From Sebastes aleutianus (taxonomy: Eukaryota; Chordata; Actinopteri; Perciformes; Sebastidae), in contig CAKAKS010000274.1 of NCBI GenBank assembly GCA_916700875.1, positions 62,001-126,000 of the forward strand: a stretch of 64,000 nucleotides of DNA. The letters run 5' to 3'. A model generated the notes under the pieces. The model made no database searches, was not told where the DNA came from, and saw only the letters and a list, made by a program, of their open reading frames with translations. Shown piece by piece: positions 25,064 to 36,247 of this stretch; position 1 is the first letter of the stretch; each line of letters starts with the position of its first letter. Position numbers and translations under genes: made by a program.

Positions 25064-25527
25064 AAGGCAAGGCAAGGCAGCTTTATTTGTATAGCACATT
25101 TCAGCAACAGGGCAATTCAAAGTGCTTTACATAAACATTCAAGAACATTGCGACAAAGTGCAAAAGAACATTAAGACATAATTAAAACAGTTATAAAAAC
25201 ATAAAAACATTAAAGATTAGAAAATAAAAACAAGCTAAAAATAAAAGCTAGGATAGAAGCTAAAATAGAGTATAACACACAAGAGTAAAAGCTCTAGTGC
25301 AGTATAAGATCATTATCTGGTTTAATAAAAGGCAGCAGCAAACAGGAAAGTTTTAAGCTTTGATTTAAAAGAACTCAGAGTTGGAGCGGTCCTGCAGTTT
25401 TCTGGGAGCTTGTTCCAAATATTTGGTGCATAAAAACTGAACGCTGCTTCTGCATGTTTAGTTCTGACTCTGGGGACACTAAGCAGACCTGATCCAGATG
25501 ACCTGAGAGGTCTGGATGGTTCATAGA
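25064..25527 (-). mobile_element. 5'-truncated LINE (non-LTR retrotransposon) 3' end
   Basis: Minus-strand reading in 25322-25527 gives the typical C-terminus of fish LINE reverse-transcriptase proteins: HAEAAFSFYAPNIWNKLPEN, then LSSFKSKLKTFLF and a stop. A 3' UTR follows, ending in the tail GGCAAGGCAAGG. The rest of ORF2 is absent, as expected for 5' truncation. Confidence 0.75.
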
Positions 25528-25661
25528 TTAAAGCGGCAGTAGGCAGTATATTTTTTGCATCATTGGGCAAAAACTCCATAATAACCTTTCAGCATATAGT
25601 AATTAAAGTGCTCTGAGAGAAAACTAGACTTCTGCACCTCCTCATGGCTCTGTTTTCAGGC

Positions 25662-26427
25662 TTTAAAGGGACTGTTTGTAACTTCTTACATGTATAAATC
25701 ACCCGGGTCGGTGTCTCATGCGCGCTCGTGTGTGGCTACGCTGTTCAGACGAGACTCCAACACAAACTACACGGAAGCACCAAAACCACAAAGTTGTATC
25801 TAGTGAAGCCCGTCTGTTAAACAGTGTTGGCCACGGTCGGAGGACGCGGGGGAGACTGTAGCTTTGGTCTCCAGGGCCGGAGTCTCTGCTGTACTCTGCT
25901 CCTCTGCCTGCTTGCCTTCACTCAGCTCGCTCCACCTCACATGCATGCGCGCACACTCCACACTGCAGAAGAGTTAGTTTAGCTCTGAGAATATCTAGTG
26001 AATGTACAGTGGACGTTTGTGCAGAAATAACTGCTGCAGCTCCTCCAGACCAACAGAGGTTTTCCCGTGTCTTGTGAAGTGACGGGGCTCCGCAGCGAGA
26101 AACGTTATCGTCTCCGACCGGGTGCCAGTGTTTTCCTTTCTGCCGCAGTCGGGAGGCTGAAGCAGGAAAATTCAACACTAGGATCAGCAGTGATTCATGG
26201 AGAGACCTTCATCTGGTCAGCTAACATTACTGCCAAGCAGGTGAAATATAGAGTGATATTGTGGTTTTAGCTGAGCTGTGCTTTTTTCGCCTCACTGTTT
26301 TGAGCAATGCTCGTTCATATCTATTTAGAGCGAGCAAGCGCGAGCCCGACGCTGACTTTCGTTGACTTATCGGCCACAGGTGTCGCTGTTAACAATTATT
26401 TCTGATTCTTACAAACAGTCCCTTTAA
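25662..26427. mobile_element. MITE with perfect TTTAAAGGGACTGTTTGTAA ends
   Basis: Left TTTAAAGGGACTGTTTGTAA and right TTACAAACAGTCCCTTTAAA are exact inverted repeats, about 0.77 kb apart. The interior is comparatively GC-rich, with no plausible protein. Confidence 0.8.
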
Positions 26428-26447
26428 ATTATTTATCTCATATAACC

Positions 26448-27110
26448 AGGGAATTAAATTAGCACCTGCCACCTGCCAAATACAGGGTAAATGTTGGCAG
26501 TAGCAGGTAAGAATTTCAAGTCACCTGCCACTAGGGCTGACACAATATCAGATTTTCGCAACACAATTATTGTAGACAATATAATTCATGATAACAATAT
26601 TATTGCAATTTCTATAGAAAATTTGAGGAAAAAACAAGCTATCAATCAAATTCATCTTTAACTCTTTTTTGGCAAATTAATTACACTCAAAATACAAGTG
26701 TAGGGAGGTGGAGAGAGAGTCTGTAACCAAACCTGTATATATAAAATTATTTAAGAGGCTCAGAATTATTTATACAATATTATCATAGTGTATTATTAAC
26801 ATGATATCAATATTTCATTTTTAAATATCACAGTTATCGTCAATACCTATATATTGCCACCACCATGGCAGATAGGATTGCCTTATATTAGGAAATATTA
26901 TTTTTAAAAGGCAATTCCTGAGTTAAAATAGTCAGGTTACATAATATTTTCCATATTTCCAGTGTCTGGTACCACTGACTCAGTGTTTACAATTCTAAAG
27001 CGTTCTACATAGATTTCAAGAGTGACAGACAAATAAATTGAGTGGCCGGTAGAAATGTTCAGTGACCTGCCAGAGTGGCAGGTGAGGAAAAACTTAATTT
27101 CAGACCCTGC
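26448..27110. mobile_element. hAT-like repeat, CAGGG...CCCTG ends
   Basis: Starts CAGGGAATTAAATTAGCACC and ends ACTTAATTTCAGACCCTG. CACCTGCCA words lie near both ends. It contains a second repeat start (CTAGGGCTGACACAATATC near 26533). It interrupts copy 2 of the duplicated block. Confidence 0.55.
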
Positions 27111-27149
27111 ATATAACCCAGACAAAAATCTGATATATGGCCATATATG

Positions 27150-27186
<37 letters not shown>

Positions 27187-27830
27187 GCGTCAGTAGGCAG
27201 TATATTTTTGCATCATTGGGCAAAATGTTCATAATAACATTTCAGCATATTGTAATTAAAGTGCTCTGAGAGAAAACTAGACTCCTGCACCTCCTCATGG
27301 CTATTTTTTCAGGCTTTAAAGGTCCCATATTGTAAAAAGGGGAGATGTTCATGTCTTTTACATTATAAAGCAGGTTTAAGTGCTTTAAATACTGTTAAAC
27401 TATCAAAATGCTCAATATATGGAGAAATACACACAGCCCGAATAACAGGACGCTGACTTTCGTTGACTTAACGTCCACAGGTGTCGCTGTTACAACCAAT
27501 TTCTGATTCTTACAAACAGTCCCAAACAGTAATATATGATTCAGTTATTTACTGATACTCAGATTATGGATCAAAATATATATTTAATATGTAATGTTCT
27601 TATATGTAACATTTATGTAGCATCAAAAGGTTACAATAGATGTATAGTGCATTAATATAAAATCTTTATTCATAAATAGACAAATTAATGCATTTGTTAA
27701 AATGAATGTTAACTTTGTTAACAAAAAAATCTTACAAAGGGAAATAATATGAACAAAATAGCAACATGTTCCAATATATCCAGAACAATGTATCCACATT
27801 TCCTCAGTCAGAAATCGGCCCAGCAGTGAT

Positions 27831-27852
27831 CACGTGACTCCTTGTATATAAA
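27831..27852 (+). promoter_or_regulatory. nupr1: nupr1 core promoter: E-box and TATA box
   Basis: TCACGTGACT with a CACGTG core at 27831-27836 is followed 9 bp later by TATATAAA at 27845-27852. The start codon lies 90 bp downstream of the TATA box, leaving a short 5' UTR that contains AGAGACTCACAGACTCAGAG repeats. The strong TATA box contrasts with the CpG-type promoter of vkorc1l1 and suits a stress-inducible gene. Confidence 0.65.
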
Positions 27853-27941
27853 CACAGAGTGACTTCATCTGTTTACTCTCAGAGACTCACAGACTCAGAG
27901 ACTCGTCTGCTACAGAAGAACTGCTCTCTCTTTGTCTCCTA

Positions 27942-28172
27942 ATGGCGACAGACATGGAAAGATTCGTCTCCTTCGAGGAGACATATTACGACCAATACGA
28001 CTACTATAACCTGCTGGAGTTCTCGTGTCATGCTTGTGGAAAAGGCAGATCCAAGAGAGAGATCGAGCTGAACACAAACCGCCATGTCCCTGCAGGACAC
28101 GAGAGGAAGATAGCAGAGAAACTTCACAACAGCGAGATGAAGCGCAGGAGAACCAAGAGCTGCTCTTCTTGA
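27942..28172 (+). CDS. nupr1: nuclear protein 1 family (NUPR1/p8), complete
   Basis: Small intrinsically disordered, basic chromatin-associated stress protein of 76 aa; mammalian NUPR1 is about 82 aa and works as a stress-induced transcription co-regulator. The N-terminus has an acidic/tyrosine-rich patch (YYDQYDYYNLLEF). The C-terminal half carries the family signature KREIELNTNRHVPAGHERK followed by EKLHNSEMKRRR, containing the bipartite nuclear signal. The CDS is a single exon. After the stop, ACAG|GTAACT at 28200 and CAACAG at 28273 could bound a 74-nt 3' UTR intron. The poly(A) site is uncertain: AATAAA at 30010 is one candidate, but that would make a very long UTR crossing an AT minisatellite. 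It could equally be named nupr2/nupr1-like, because human NUPR2 also lies on chromosome 7 as gusb-vkorc1l1 do. Confidence 0.88.
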   Translation: MATDMERFVSFEETYYDQYDYYNLLEFSCHACGKGRSKREIELNTNRHVPAGHERKIAEKLHNSEMKRRRTKSCSS

Positions 28173-28516
28173 TGGACTATTACCTCATTATGTTTACAGG
28201 TAACTATGTGCATTTATAGTCTGGAAGATTTGGTGTTTATTCGGTGTTGAAAACCTCTTTATTTGTTCAACAGTCGGCCCTTTGTGATAGAGAAAAACAA
28301 CCTCATCCTACTGGGATATTTGCATAACTAACAACGAGATCCTGCAGACTGAAAGCAGATTACTGCCATAAATGTGTCAGGTGATCAACGTCTGCTGTTG
28401 TTGTGATCACAGTTAATTGCTGCAATCTATGTTTGGTAATACTAGTTTGTTTTGTTCCACCTGTTAGGTCACTCTGATAGGTAGAGCCATAACAGGCCAT
28501 ATCTAGCCAAAAATAT

Positions 28517-28535
28517 ATATTTTATTATTATTATG

Positions 28536-28569
<34 letters not shown>

Positions 28570-28965
28570 ATAAAATATGATTGTTATGATTATTTAATAA
28601 TAAGTATGAAAAATATATTTTATTTTATTATTATTATTATATTATATACAATTAAATATGATTATTATGATTATTTAATAATAAGTATGAAAAATATATT
28701 TTATTTTATTATTATTATTATATTATATACAATTAAATATGATTATTATGATTATCTAATAATAAACATGAAAAATATATTTTATTTAATTTTTATTATT
28801 ATATAATTAAATATGATTATTGTGATTATTTAATAATAAATATGAAAAAAAAATATTATATTATTATTATTATAATATTATATATAATTAAATATGATTG
28901 TTATCATTATTTAATAATACATATGAAACATTTTGTATTTTATTATTATTATTATTATTATAACA
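28517..28965. repeat. AT-rich ~80-bp minisatellite, about 5 units
   Basis: Units of about 75-80 bp carry ATGAAAAATATATTTTATTT, then a TTATTA run, then AATTAAATATGATTATTATG. They recur at about 28606, 28686, 28767, 28842 and 28922. Each is an expanded (TTA)n core with a constant flank. The long plus-strand ORFs here are artefacts of the repeat. Confidence 0.85.
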
Positions 28966-30366
28966 TAAATAAACAATGGGTCACTGATATTGTTGGCTTA
29001 AAAGTGTTTAGTCAGTTTCACTACAATTTACACTTTTATTAACAAATAATTGCAGCCGGGAAGGTGCAGTTCATTTGTTACCTCAATGCAGAAAATGAGG
29101 AAGGGCGCCCACCGGCATCTTTTTAACTATTATTTTTTTTAATTTTATTTGGCGCCCTAGGTGACCGCCTGTATGGCCTATGCCTTCTGAGCCATATAGG
29201 TCAAGCATTTCCATTTTTGTAAGTTTTATTCACCTATTCTATTTGTATCATAATAAAAGGAGGAATAACTGTGATGATACTTTAGATACCTTAAAATTGA
29301 AAAAAAAAACTGGTTTAGAAAAAATCGGATAGTTGACTCAGGCCAGCATAGTTAAAAAAAAAAAAAAAAAATCTAAAAAACGATTAGTCAATTAATCTCT
29401 TAGTCAACCAACAGGAAATTAATAGGTGATTTTAGATAATTAGGCCTACTCATTTGAGTAATTTTGTAATGCCAAACAAGTGCTGTTCACAAATGTGAGA
29501 ATTTCTTGTTTGTTTGTTTTTCCCTTTGGCTTTTAGACTGTTGGTCAGACAAAACTAACAACTGGAATGTGTCAACTCTGGGAAATAGTGATGAACATTA
29601 TTTTCTGACATTATTCTGACAAATAATCTGCAGATGAAGAAGAAGGCTATAATGACAGGATGTGATTTGTGATGACCATTTAATTCTGATACGCACACAG
29701 ACCTGGACAAAAAGAAGTTGGATTCCTGATGTTGACTACGGCCACGGCTGTCTGCCTTTCCTCCCTGACCCAGTGAACGGAGCGCTGTGACACCGGGTAC
29801 CTGCCCACCAATCAGTCACGAGACGGCTCTCCATTCCATACTCTGTAGCAAGACCTGCTACTCTCACGTTACAGCTGTGTAAGAATAGTTTGTGTTGAGC
29901 TATATAGGTCAGTGGTGGTTTGTGCTTGATAAATATATATATATATAGAGACATAGATGTGGTCATTTATGTGGGTGCGGAATATATTATACTGTATTAT
30001 TTTTGATTCAATAAAAACTGATGCTAATTAAACCAGTTTGGATTGTTTTATTTCTGTTGCTCATAACTGAATACCAATGGAAAATGAGTATTTTAATACA
30101 ACATGTTTAGTTCTGTTAAGTACGCTGCATTACAGGTTTGTTACTGTTTTGTGAATTTATTCCTCCGTCCCTCACATTAGGACCAACTATCTTCCTGCTC
30201 TCTATAGATTCCTCCCTCCCTCAGGAGGAATGAGGGCCGGCTCTGTTTACTTTTTGTATCCCAGAGGAGTGTCATGCTCATCTAGACACCAAGGTCAAGA
30301 GGCAGCTCCTTCAAGAATGCTCAAGTGGCCTGCAGCCTAGAAAAGAGATTTGTTATTATAAGTAAC
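28966..30366. other. nupr1-znhit3 spacer, no gene recognised
   Basis: Contains poly-A runs (29290, 29358), a TTAGTCAACCAACAGG remnant like the hAT repeat at 55.84 kb, and an AT dinucleotide run near 29940. No coding exon was recognised. It may include the distal nupr1 3' UTR. Confidence 0.4.
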
Positions 30367-31040
30367 TAGGCCTGTCAAAGTTAACGCAATAATTACGCAG
30401 TAACACAATTTTGTTTTAACGCCACTAATTTCTTTAACACATTTAATGCAATTGATATTTCGGAGGTTGTACCAGGCTCAGTTTTAAAGCTACAGTGAAG
30501 ATACTGGGATCAAACTAGAAAACCTGAGGAATCCATCTGTACCAACCATGTCATAGGTTGTCGCGATGGAGGTTAAATAACGCTCCAAACATACACTACA
30601 TTTTGGCAAGGAAAAACTGTCATGGCCATTTTCAAAGGGTCCCTTGACCTCTGACCTCCAGATATGTGAATGTAAATGGGTTCTATGGGTACCCACGAGT
30701 CTCCCCTTTACAGACATGCCCACTTTATGTTAATCACATGCAGTTTGGGGCAAGTCATAGTCAAGTCAGCACACTGACACACTGACAGCTGTTGTTGCCT
30801 GTTGGGCTGCAGTTTGCCATGTTATGATTTGAGCACATTTTTATGTTAAGTGCAGTACCTGTGAGGGTTTCTGGACAATGTTTGTCATTGTTTTGTGTTG
30901 TTAATTGATTTCCAATAATAAATATATACATGCATTTGCATAAAGCAAGCATATTTATCAAGCATATCTCCCTTTAAGATACATTTTGAATAGATAAAAA
31001 ATGTGTGATTCATTTGCGATAAATCAATTGACAGCCCTGG
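30367..31040 (-). mobile_element. non-autonomous DNA transposon, dispersed family A, copy 3
   Basis: Third copy, reverse orientation, between nupr1 and znhit3. It runs from TAGGCCTGTCAAAGTTAACG to AATTGACAGCCCTGG. It directly abuts another repeat at 31.04 kb. Confidence 0.75.
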
Positions 31041-31687
31041 AAGTAATACTTCGTTACAGTACTTAGCCTAAGTATTTTTTTCTGGAGTATCTGTACTTTA
31101 TTTGAGTTTTTATACTTTGTCAACTTTCCCTTTCACTCCACTACATTTCCTAAATAAAATGTGTACTTTTATTCCGATACATTTCCCCTAAGCATCTTGG
31201 TTACTCGTTACTATTGCAGGCATGCAGGTTTGGTGAATCAGCGATCCTAGCTTGCAAGTTACATAATTCACGTGATGTGCAAGTACAAACAAAGTGCTCT
31301 CAAAGCCTTACATAAGCTGCATGTCAGATCATGCTGGAAAAACTGGATTTTGTTCTTTAAATCCTTTTAAGTTGTGAAGACTTTGTTCTTCAGGTGTAAT
31401 GTAGCCTCCATTATTAAGGTGGTGTACATGTTAAGAGGAAAAATATCATAAATCTCAAAATTCGGACTTTCTTGCTTTTTTATTAACAGCATTTACTTTT
31501 ATTTTCAATACATTTAATATCAGAAAATTACTTTTGATACTTAAGTACAGTAAATATCAGATACTTTAAGATTTTTACTCAAGTAATATTGTAATAGGTG
31601 ACTTTAACTTCTACTAAAGTCATTTTCTGGTTAGATATCTGTACTTTTACTCAAGTGTGGCTTTAAGGTACTTCATCTACCACTGTT
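31041..31687. mobile_element. hAT-like repeat, CTCAAGT family, second copy
   Basis: GGAAGTAATACTTCGTTACA at the left and CTTCATCTACCACTG at the right, with ACTTTTACTCAAGTGTGG inside. It is related to 12495-13179 and lies end-to-end with transposon family A copy 3. Confidence 0.55.
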
Positions 31688-32073
31688 TGCCCTGTCCAAT
31701 AAGGCTCCTAAATCATGTCTTTTACTGGAAGATGAGGACTAAGCAGTGACAATTCAAAATACAGTATATGCATCTGCAGGTTTTGTAAAGTACTCTGCAG
31801 TGATGGAAAAGTTACAAAAATAAAAGATGAATGCAAAGGTTAATTGTTCTTCAGCTGAACCAGAGGCTCGCCATTCATACCAGTGTTTGGGTTTAATCAG
31901 TTGGACTACTGGCTGAACTGTGGGTGAAGTCATGCTTTTATTTTGAAGGAAGGATTTCCCAACCGGAAGCGATATTCATTCACTTCCGGGTCTTCACACA
32001 TGTGTGAGCTGCTGCTTCCTAGCAGATAAACTGAATTTTTCTTCATCATTTATTTGTTGTTTTACTCGTCAGG

Positions 32074-34542
32074 ATGCAGTTATGCAGAGTGTGCAGAGAG
32101 CAGACACCGAAATACAGATGTCCAGCCTGCAAAATCAGATAGTAAGTCTCTTTAAATAACTTTAGTTTGTGAGCTAGCCTCCAATTAGCGTCCAAGTTGT
32201 TTGGCTAAAATTGAAAACAGATATTTGAGAATAATGTTAAGTAGCCAGATTATGTTCTGTTGTTATGGCACGTCAGTAAGTGTGTTGGACATAACTCAAA
32301 AGCAGCCTTTTATCCACCAAGAACTGACATTAAAGCTAAACTATGGTACAGTGCTGTAACTTAAAGGTCCCATATTGTAGAAAGTGAGATTTTCATGTCT
32401 TTTATATTATACAGCGGGTTTAAGTGCTATATAAATACTGTGAAAGTATCGAAGCGCTCAATATACGTAGAAAAACACACAGCCAGTATTCAGAAACCGG
32501 CGTTTGAAACAAGCCGTCAGGATTTCTGTCCATTTGTGATGTCACAAATATACAATATATCGACCATTACACGGTTTTAAACGTAAACATTCTAAATGTG
32601 TCCCAGTTTATTTCCTGTTGCAGTGTATGTGAATAACATCAGCTGACAAGAAGTAAACATGGACCCAAGCTGTTGCCTAGTAACGCAATTCTGTTGCAGT
32701 TCCATTGAAATGCACTAAAACGGAGCGTTTCAGACAGACGGTAAATACAGGTATATTCAGACAGACAGTATGAGGAAAATAAAGTTTTTTTTTAACATTA
32801 CAGCATGTAAACATGTTCTAGTAGAAACACAAAATATGAAGTATGAACCTGAAAATGAGCACGATATGGGACCTTTAACGTTCGCTTGTAAGTATGTTCA
32901 CTTCAAAACATGGTAAAACAAAGATTTCATAATCGAGAAAAATATGCGCATTACAGACCATGTCACTGACTTAAAGTAATGTCCTTAAAGTGACACGTGA
33001 AAACCCAATGTGGACATCAACACCACGTAGGACGGCAGCCTATGTAGGTCAAAACCACACCATTAATTGGATTAATTAATTAAGCCAATTCACTCTGATT
33101 CAATCAGATTTTTAAATTAGGAAACACTTACTTGCTTATTAATAGATAGAAGCTAACAACCCCTGTTAGAATAATCACATTTAAACATGTTAACATTATA
33201 CACAGTATGTTAATATATGTACTGATGTCACTGTTTATTAATAATAATAATAATAATAATTTTATTTGTAGAGCACTTTTCAAGCCCAAAGCACAAAGTG
33301 CTTTCCAAGGAAATTCACATCATAGACAGCAGAATACAATGAAACATAAATAATTAAATAAAAAACAATAGAATGGGGAAAATAAAGAAACAAGCATATA
33401 CATATTCATACAATTACATATGCACATATATACACATCAGCACACAAGCATACAAAAGACTAAAATTCAGCTGATTGGAAAAGCCATTCTATAAAAGTGA
33501 GTTTTAAGACTGGATTTAAAAGTCGTGACAGAGTCTGCTGATCTAATGCTCAGTGGAAGACTGTTCCAGAGTCGGGGATCTAGTATTGCACAGAGGTTAT
33601 TATCATGATCTGCCAGATACATTTCTGTTTTTAATTCTTTTTTTTCTCTTACAGTTGTTCACTTGTCTGTTACAAGAGGCATAAAGGTAAATGAGCTTAT
33701 ATCAGTATTATAGTGATGTACTGTTTAGACACTCAGAGGACATATTACGCTGCTCGTCATCCACTGATCCACCATCATAATTCTCTGTTTGTCCATAGAC
33801 ACTTGCCGTCCTGCTGAGCAGTCTGCACCTGTTGATCCTGGAGCTGCGGGTTCTTTCAACACTGGTAAGTTGTTATTTCTCTGATCATCCCTGTGATTCT
33901 ATTTTTTTGCATAGCGTGTCCTCATCAACCAGCAAGAGCACTAATCAAATATATTATAATAGGTGAGGGTGGGCACCTTATTTAATCATGAGACCGATAA
34001 TAAACAATATACTAATCCACTATCACCAAGTTGTGCATACATTACACTGTTATAGAGTCCCTTTTAGTAGATTAAGTCACAGCAAAGAGTGGCTGTGAGA
34101 TGAAGTGATTGAAATACCACAGTCCAATCTTCACAATTTTCCAGTGCCCTGTGTGAAAAGCACTTTTTGCTTTCCTGTCTTTGCAGAGACGTGGTCTGTT
34201 GAGGATCTTCTGCATGCAGATGACGTCACTGACAAAGTACCTCTGCAGAGGCTCCAGCTGTTAGGTATTAATCCAACAGTACCTTTCATCTGCTCTTAAC
34301 ACTATTGGCAGCAGCACCACATCACATGTTCCTTCATCTGACACTTGTGTTTACTAAAAAGTCCTTTCTCTACAGGTCAGTCAAAAGAGCTGAGAGATCT
34401 TCTTTGCAACCCCCATCTGAGACAGTTACTGCGCTCCATCGACAGCGCCGACAGCAAAGACGACGCGATGAAGGCCGCCATGCAGGAGCCTCTGTTTGTT
34501 GAATTTTCAGATCGGTGTTTGAAAATTGTTGAAAAGAATTAA
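32074..34542 (+). CDS. znhit3: zinc finger HIT-type containing 3, complete
   Basis: Assembly factor for box C/D snoRNPs that partners NUFIP1; first known as the thyroid-receptor interactor TRIP3. Five exons: 32074-32141, 33655-33686, 33799-33864, 34187-34264, 34376-34542, total 411 nt, 136 aa (human 155). Phases match at every junction. The zf-HIT domain occupies residues 4-36 with C4, C7, C16, C19, C24, C28, H32 and C36 in the expected treble-clef spacing, and is split between Tyr23 and the next exon. The C-terminal helical domain includes SKELRDLLCNPHLRQLL and MQEPLFVEFSDRC, conserved in this family. It is shorter than the human protein, mainly in the linker. The gene converges on myo19. 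Confidence 0.95.
32361..32878. mobile_element. MITE with TTAAAGGTCCCATAT ends, copy 1
   Basis: Left TTAAAGGTCCCATATTGTA and right CGATATGGGACCTTTAA are inverted repeats, 518 bp overall. The interior carries AACGGAGCGTTTCAGACAGA and AACCTGAAAATGAGCA. Lies in znhit3 intron 1. Further copies at 53.21 and 56.65 kb; a fragment near 27.32 kb. Confidence 0.8.
33238..33600 (-). mobile_element. interspersed repeat with (TAA)n tail
   Basis: (AATAAT)n followed by TTTTATTTGTAGAGCACTTT, CAAAGTGCTTTCCAAGG and a stretch ending ACTGTTCCAGAGTCGGGGAT. The layout (simple-repeat tail, then the 'size of matching' stretch) is that of a truncated retroelement 3' end on the minus strand. Intron 1 of znhit3. Confidence 0.5.
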
Positions 34543-34732
34543 GCAAAATCATCAACATCCAATGAAGCCGGTGATTTGTAAAACTGAACCTGCATCAGTT
34601 TGTCTATCAGATCACTTTTGATTCTATTTTTTTTTGTATAAAGTCTTGGTATCGACATGTTTTATAGTAATTTTTGTTGATGCAGCTTCCTGTCCTGTGC
34701 CTTGCAGTGCTACAGTTTGTATATAGTGTTCA

Positions 34733-34738
34733 AATAAA
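34733..34738 (+). promoter_or_regulatory. znhit3: znhit3 poly(A) signal
   Basis: AATAAA 190 nt after the znhit3 stop, within CAAATAAAAGCTGC. It is the only good hexamer before the opposing gene's signal. Confidence 0.75.
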
Positions 34739-34879
34739 AGCTGCAATGTTTTAAAACAAAGTCAGTTCCTGATTCAACACAAAGGGCTTTACAGTGTAGG
34801 TAAAAAGTCACTTGTGGAATGACCGATCACAAGTTTGAGGTGAAAGGATAATGCATTTAAACATTTTATAACACTGATG

Positions 34880-34885
34880 TTTATT
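34880..34885 (-). promoter_or_regulatory. myo19: candidate myo19 poly(A) signal
   Basis: AATAAA on the minus strand, 1.36 kb beyond the myo19 stop. If used, the myo19 3' UTR is 34.86-36.25 kb. That interval shows no other gene, and the two convergent genes would end about 0.1 kb apart. Confidence 0.5.
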
Positions 34886-36247
34886 TGAACAAAACAGTCA
34901 TTTAAATATGAACATTTCATTGATCCCTTGGTGCCACTGACAAAACAGTTACAGATTTCAAATTACAAACTGTCATAACGACACAATGACACATTTCGGC
35001 AAATCTATTGCTGGAAAAGGTTATAAAGATAAGAAATTATTTAGGGAGCAAATGAAGATATGAAAGGAATCAAAAGCTAGGATGATTAACGCTTTAGTGT
35101 TAAACTTTTTGTAACATTACTTATAGCAAGAAGACGATTTGAATATTAAAAGTATGAATATAGTAAAACTTGGCTATAATAACATGTTTGTTCTGCCTAA
35201 CGAAACACTAGTGTATAAAGACTTTGGTATGTTATACAGTACTGCCATTAATGCTTTGGACTGCAGCAGATAAAAATCCACACAATGTGGTTTAGTCAAA
35301 CATCTTACAGATGTGCATAATACAAAAACCCTTTATCCAACAAAAAAAAAGCAGCTATTTGAATAAACCTGGGTTCATCCTTTTCCCTGTTTCACACCAG
35401 TCATGCGTCTGCTTGTTTGTTGCTATATAAGAGCAGTAGTGTGGTTTTAATGTGCAATATGTGCTTTACATGTGCAATACTTGCTTAATTACTATTTTTC
35501 CCACCGGCATAAATCACGCTCAAAATAATGGGTGTTGTGATAACATCTGGAATCGACCCATGTGTTTTTACACCCAAAATAAATCTATAAAAATCACACA
35601 TAAATAATCATCCTTTAATAAATACTTAGACTAACAGCTCATTTGTGATTTGAGTGTAGATTTTAAGGAAGGCACTCGATACTTTGATCAGCAGTCCTCT
35701 GTTTAAATGTGCTAAAGTTGTGCCATATAATTTCAGCTCTCCAGACAGGGACTAAGACTTTATAAAAAATGATTCTGTTTGTCTTGTCCTGCAGTGACAT
35801 CGTCATAATCCAAACCCCATTCATTGTTTTCTATATATATCTTATGTCAGATGTGACAGGTCAGAGGTCAGTGTGTCTGGACAGTCTACTGTCTGAGATT
35901 TAGATTTTTTTTTTAGTCTCTGGAGCCTGAAGCCGACCGCAGATTATTCATGATAAAATCCGGTTCACGGCACAGTGCAATATCTCACCTGACCTCCTGG
36001 TATGTTCAAATATTATTATGCCATGGTGCAGGTTTTGCAGGTCGTTGCAACCTTGTATAACACAGAGTGAGATGAACTTTGGCATTCTTTAAAAAAAAAA
36101 ATGGAGCAGTAAATAACGACTTCAAATACAAAAAGATAGCATAAAATACCAGGTTTGTTCCCTCTGTTAAATTATGGAAGAGCAGCCAGACTGTCCTTAA
36201 CCTGTGTCCATGGAATCAGCCTTTAGTGTTCTGCGAAGGGGGAACTC

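Larger units (their letters stand above)
25001..27530. repeat. duplicated intergenic block with element insertions
   Basis: The words AAATTATTTATCTCATATAA, AAAAATCTGATATATGGCC and TTAAAG(C)G(G/T)CAGTAGGCAG, then CTCCTCATGGCT and TTTCAGGCTTTAAAGG, occur in the same order twice: from about 25001 and again from about 26427. Copy 1 is interrupted by a LINE tail (25064-25527) and contains a full foldback element (25662-26427). Copy 2 is interrupted by another element (26448-27110), and only the right end of the foldback element survives (about 27445-27520). No gene inside. Confidence 0.75.

Noticed and set aside
26067..26270. Short protein in a GC-rich stretch near 26 kb
   Set aside because: It lies inside an inverted-repeat element, lacks a family match, and overlaps an opposite ORF of equal quality.
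28606..29042. Repetitive isoleucine/tyrosine-rich proteins
   Set aside because: The reading frames come from the ~80-bp AT minisatellite and have no start context, splice support or family resemblance.
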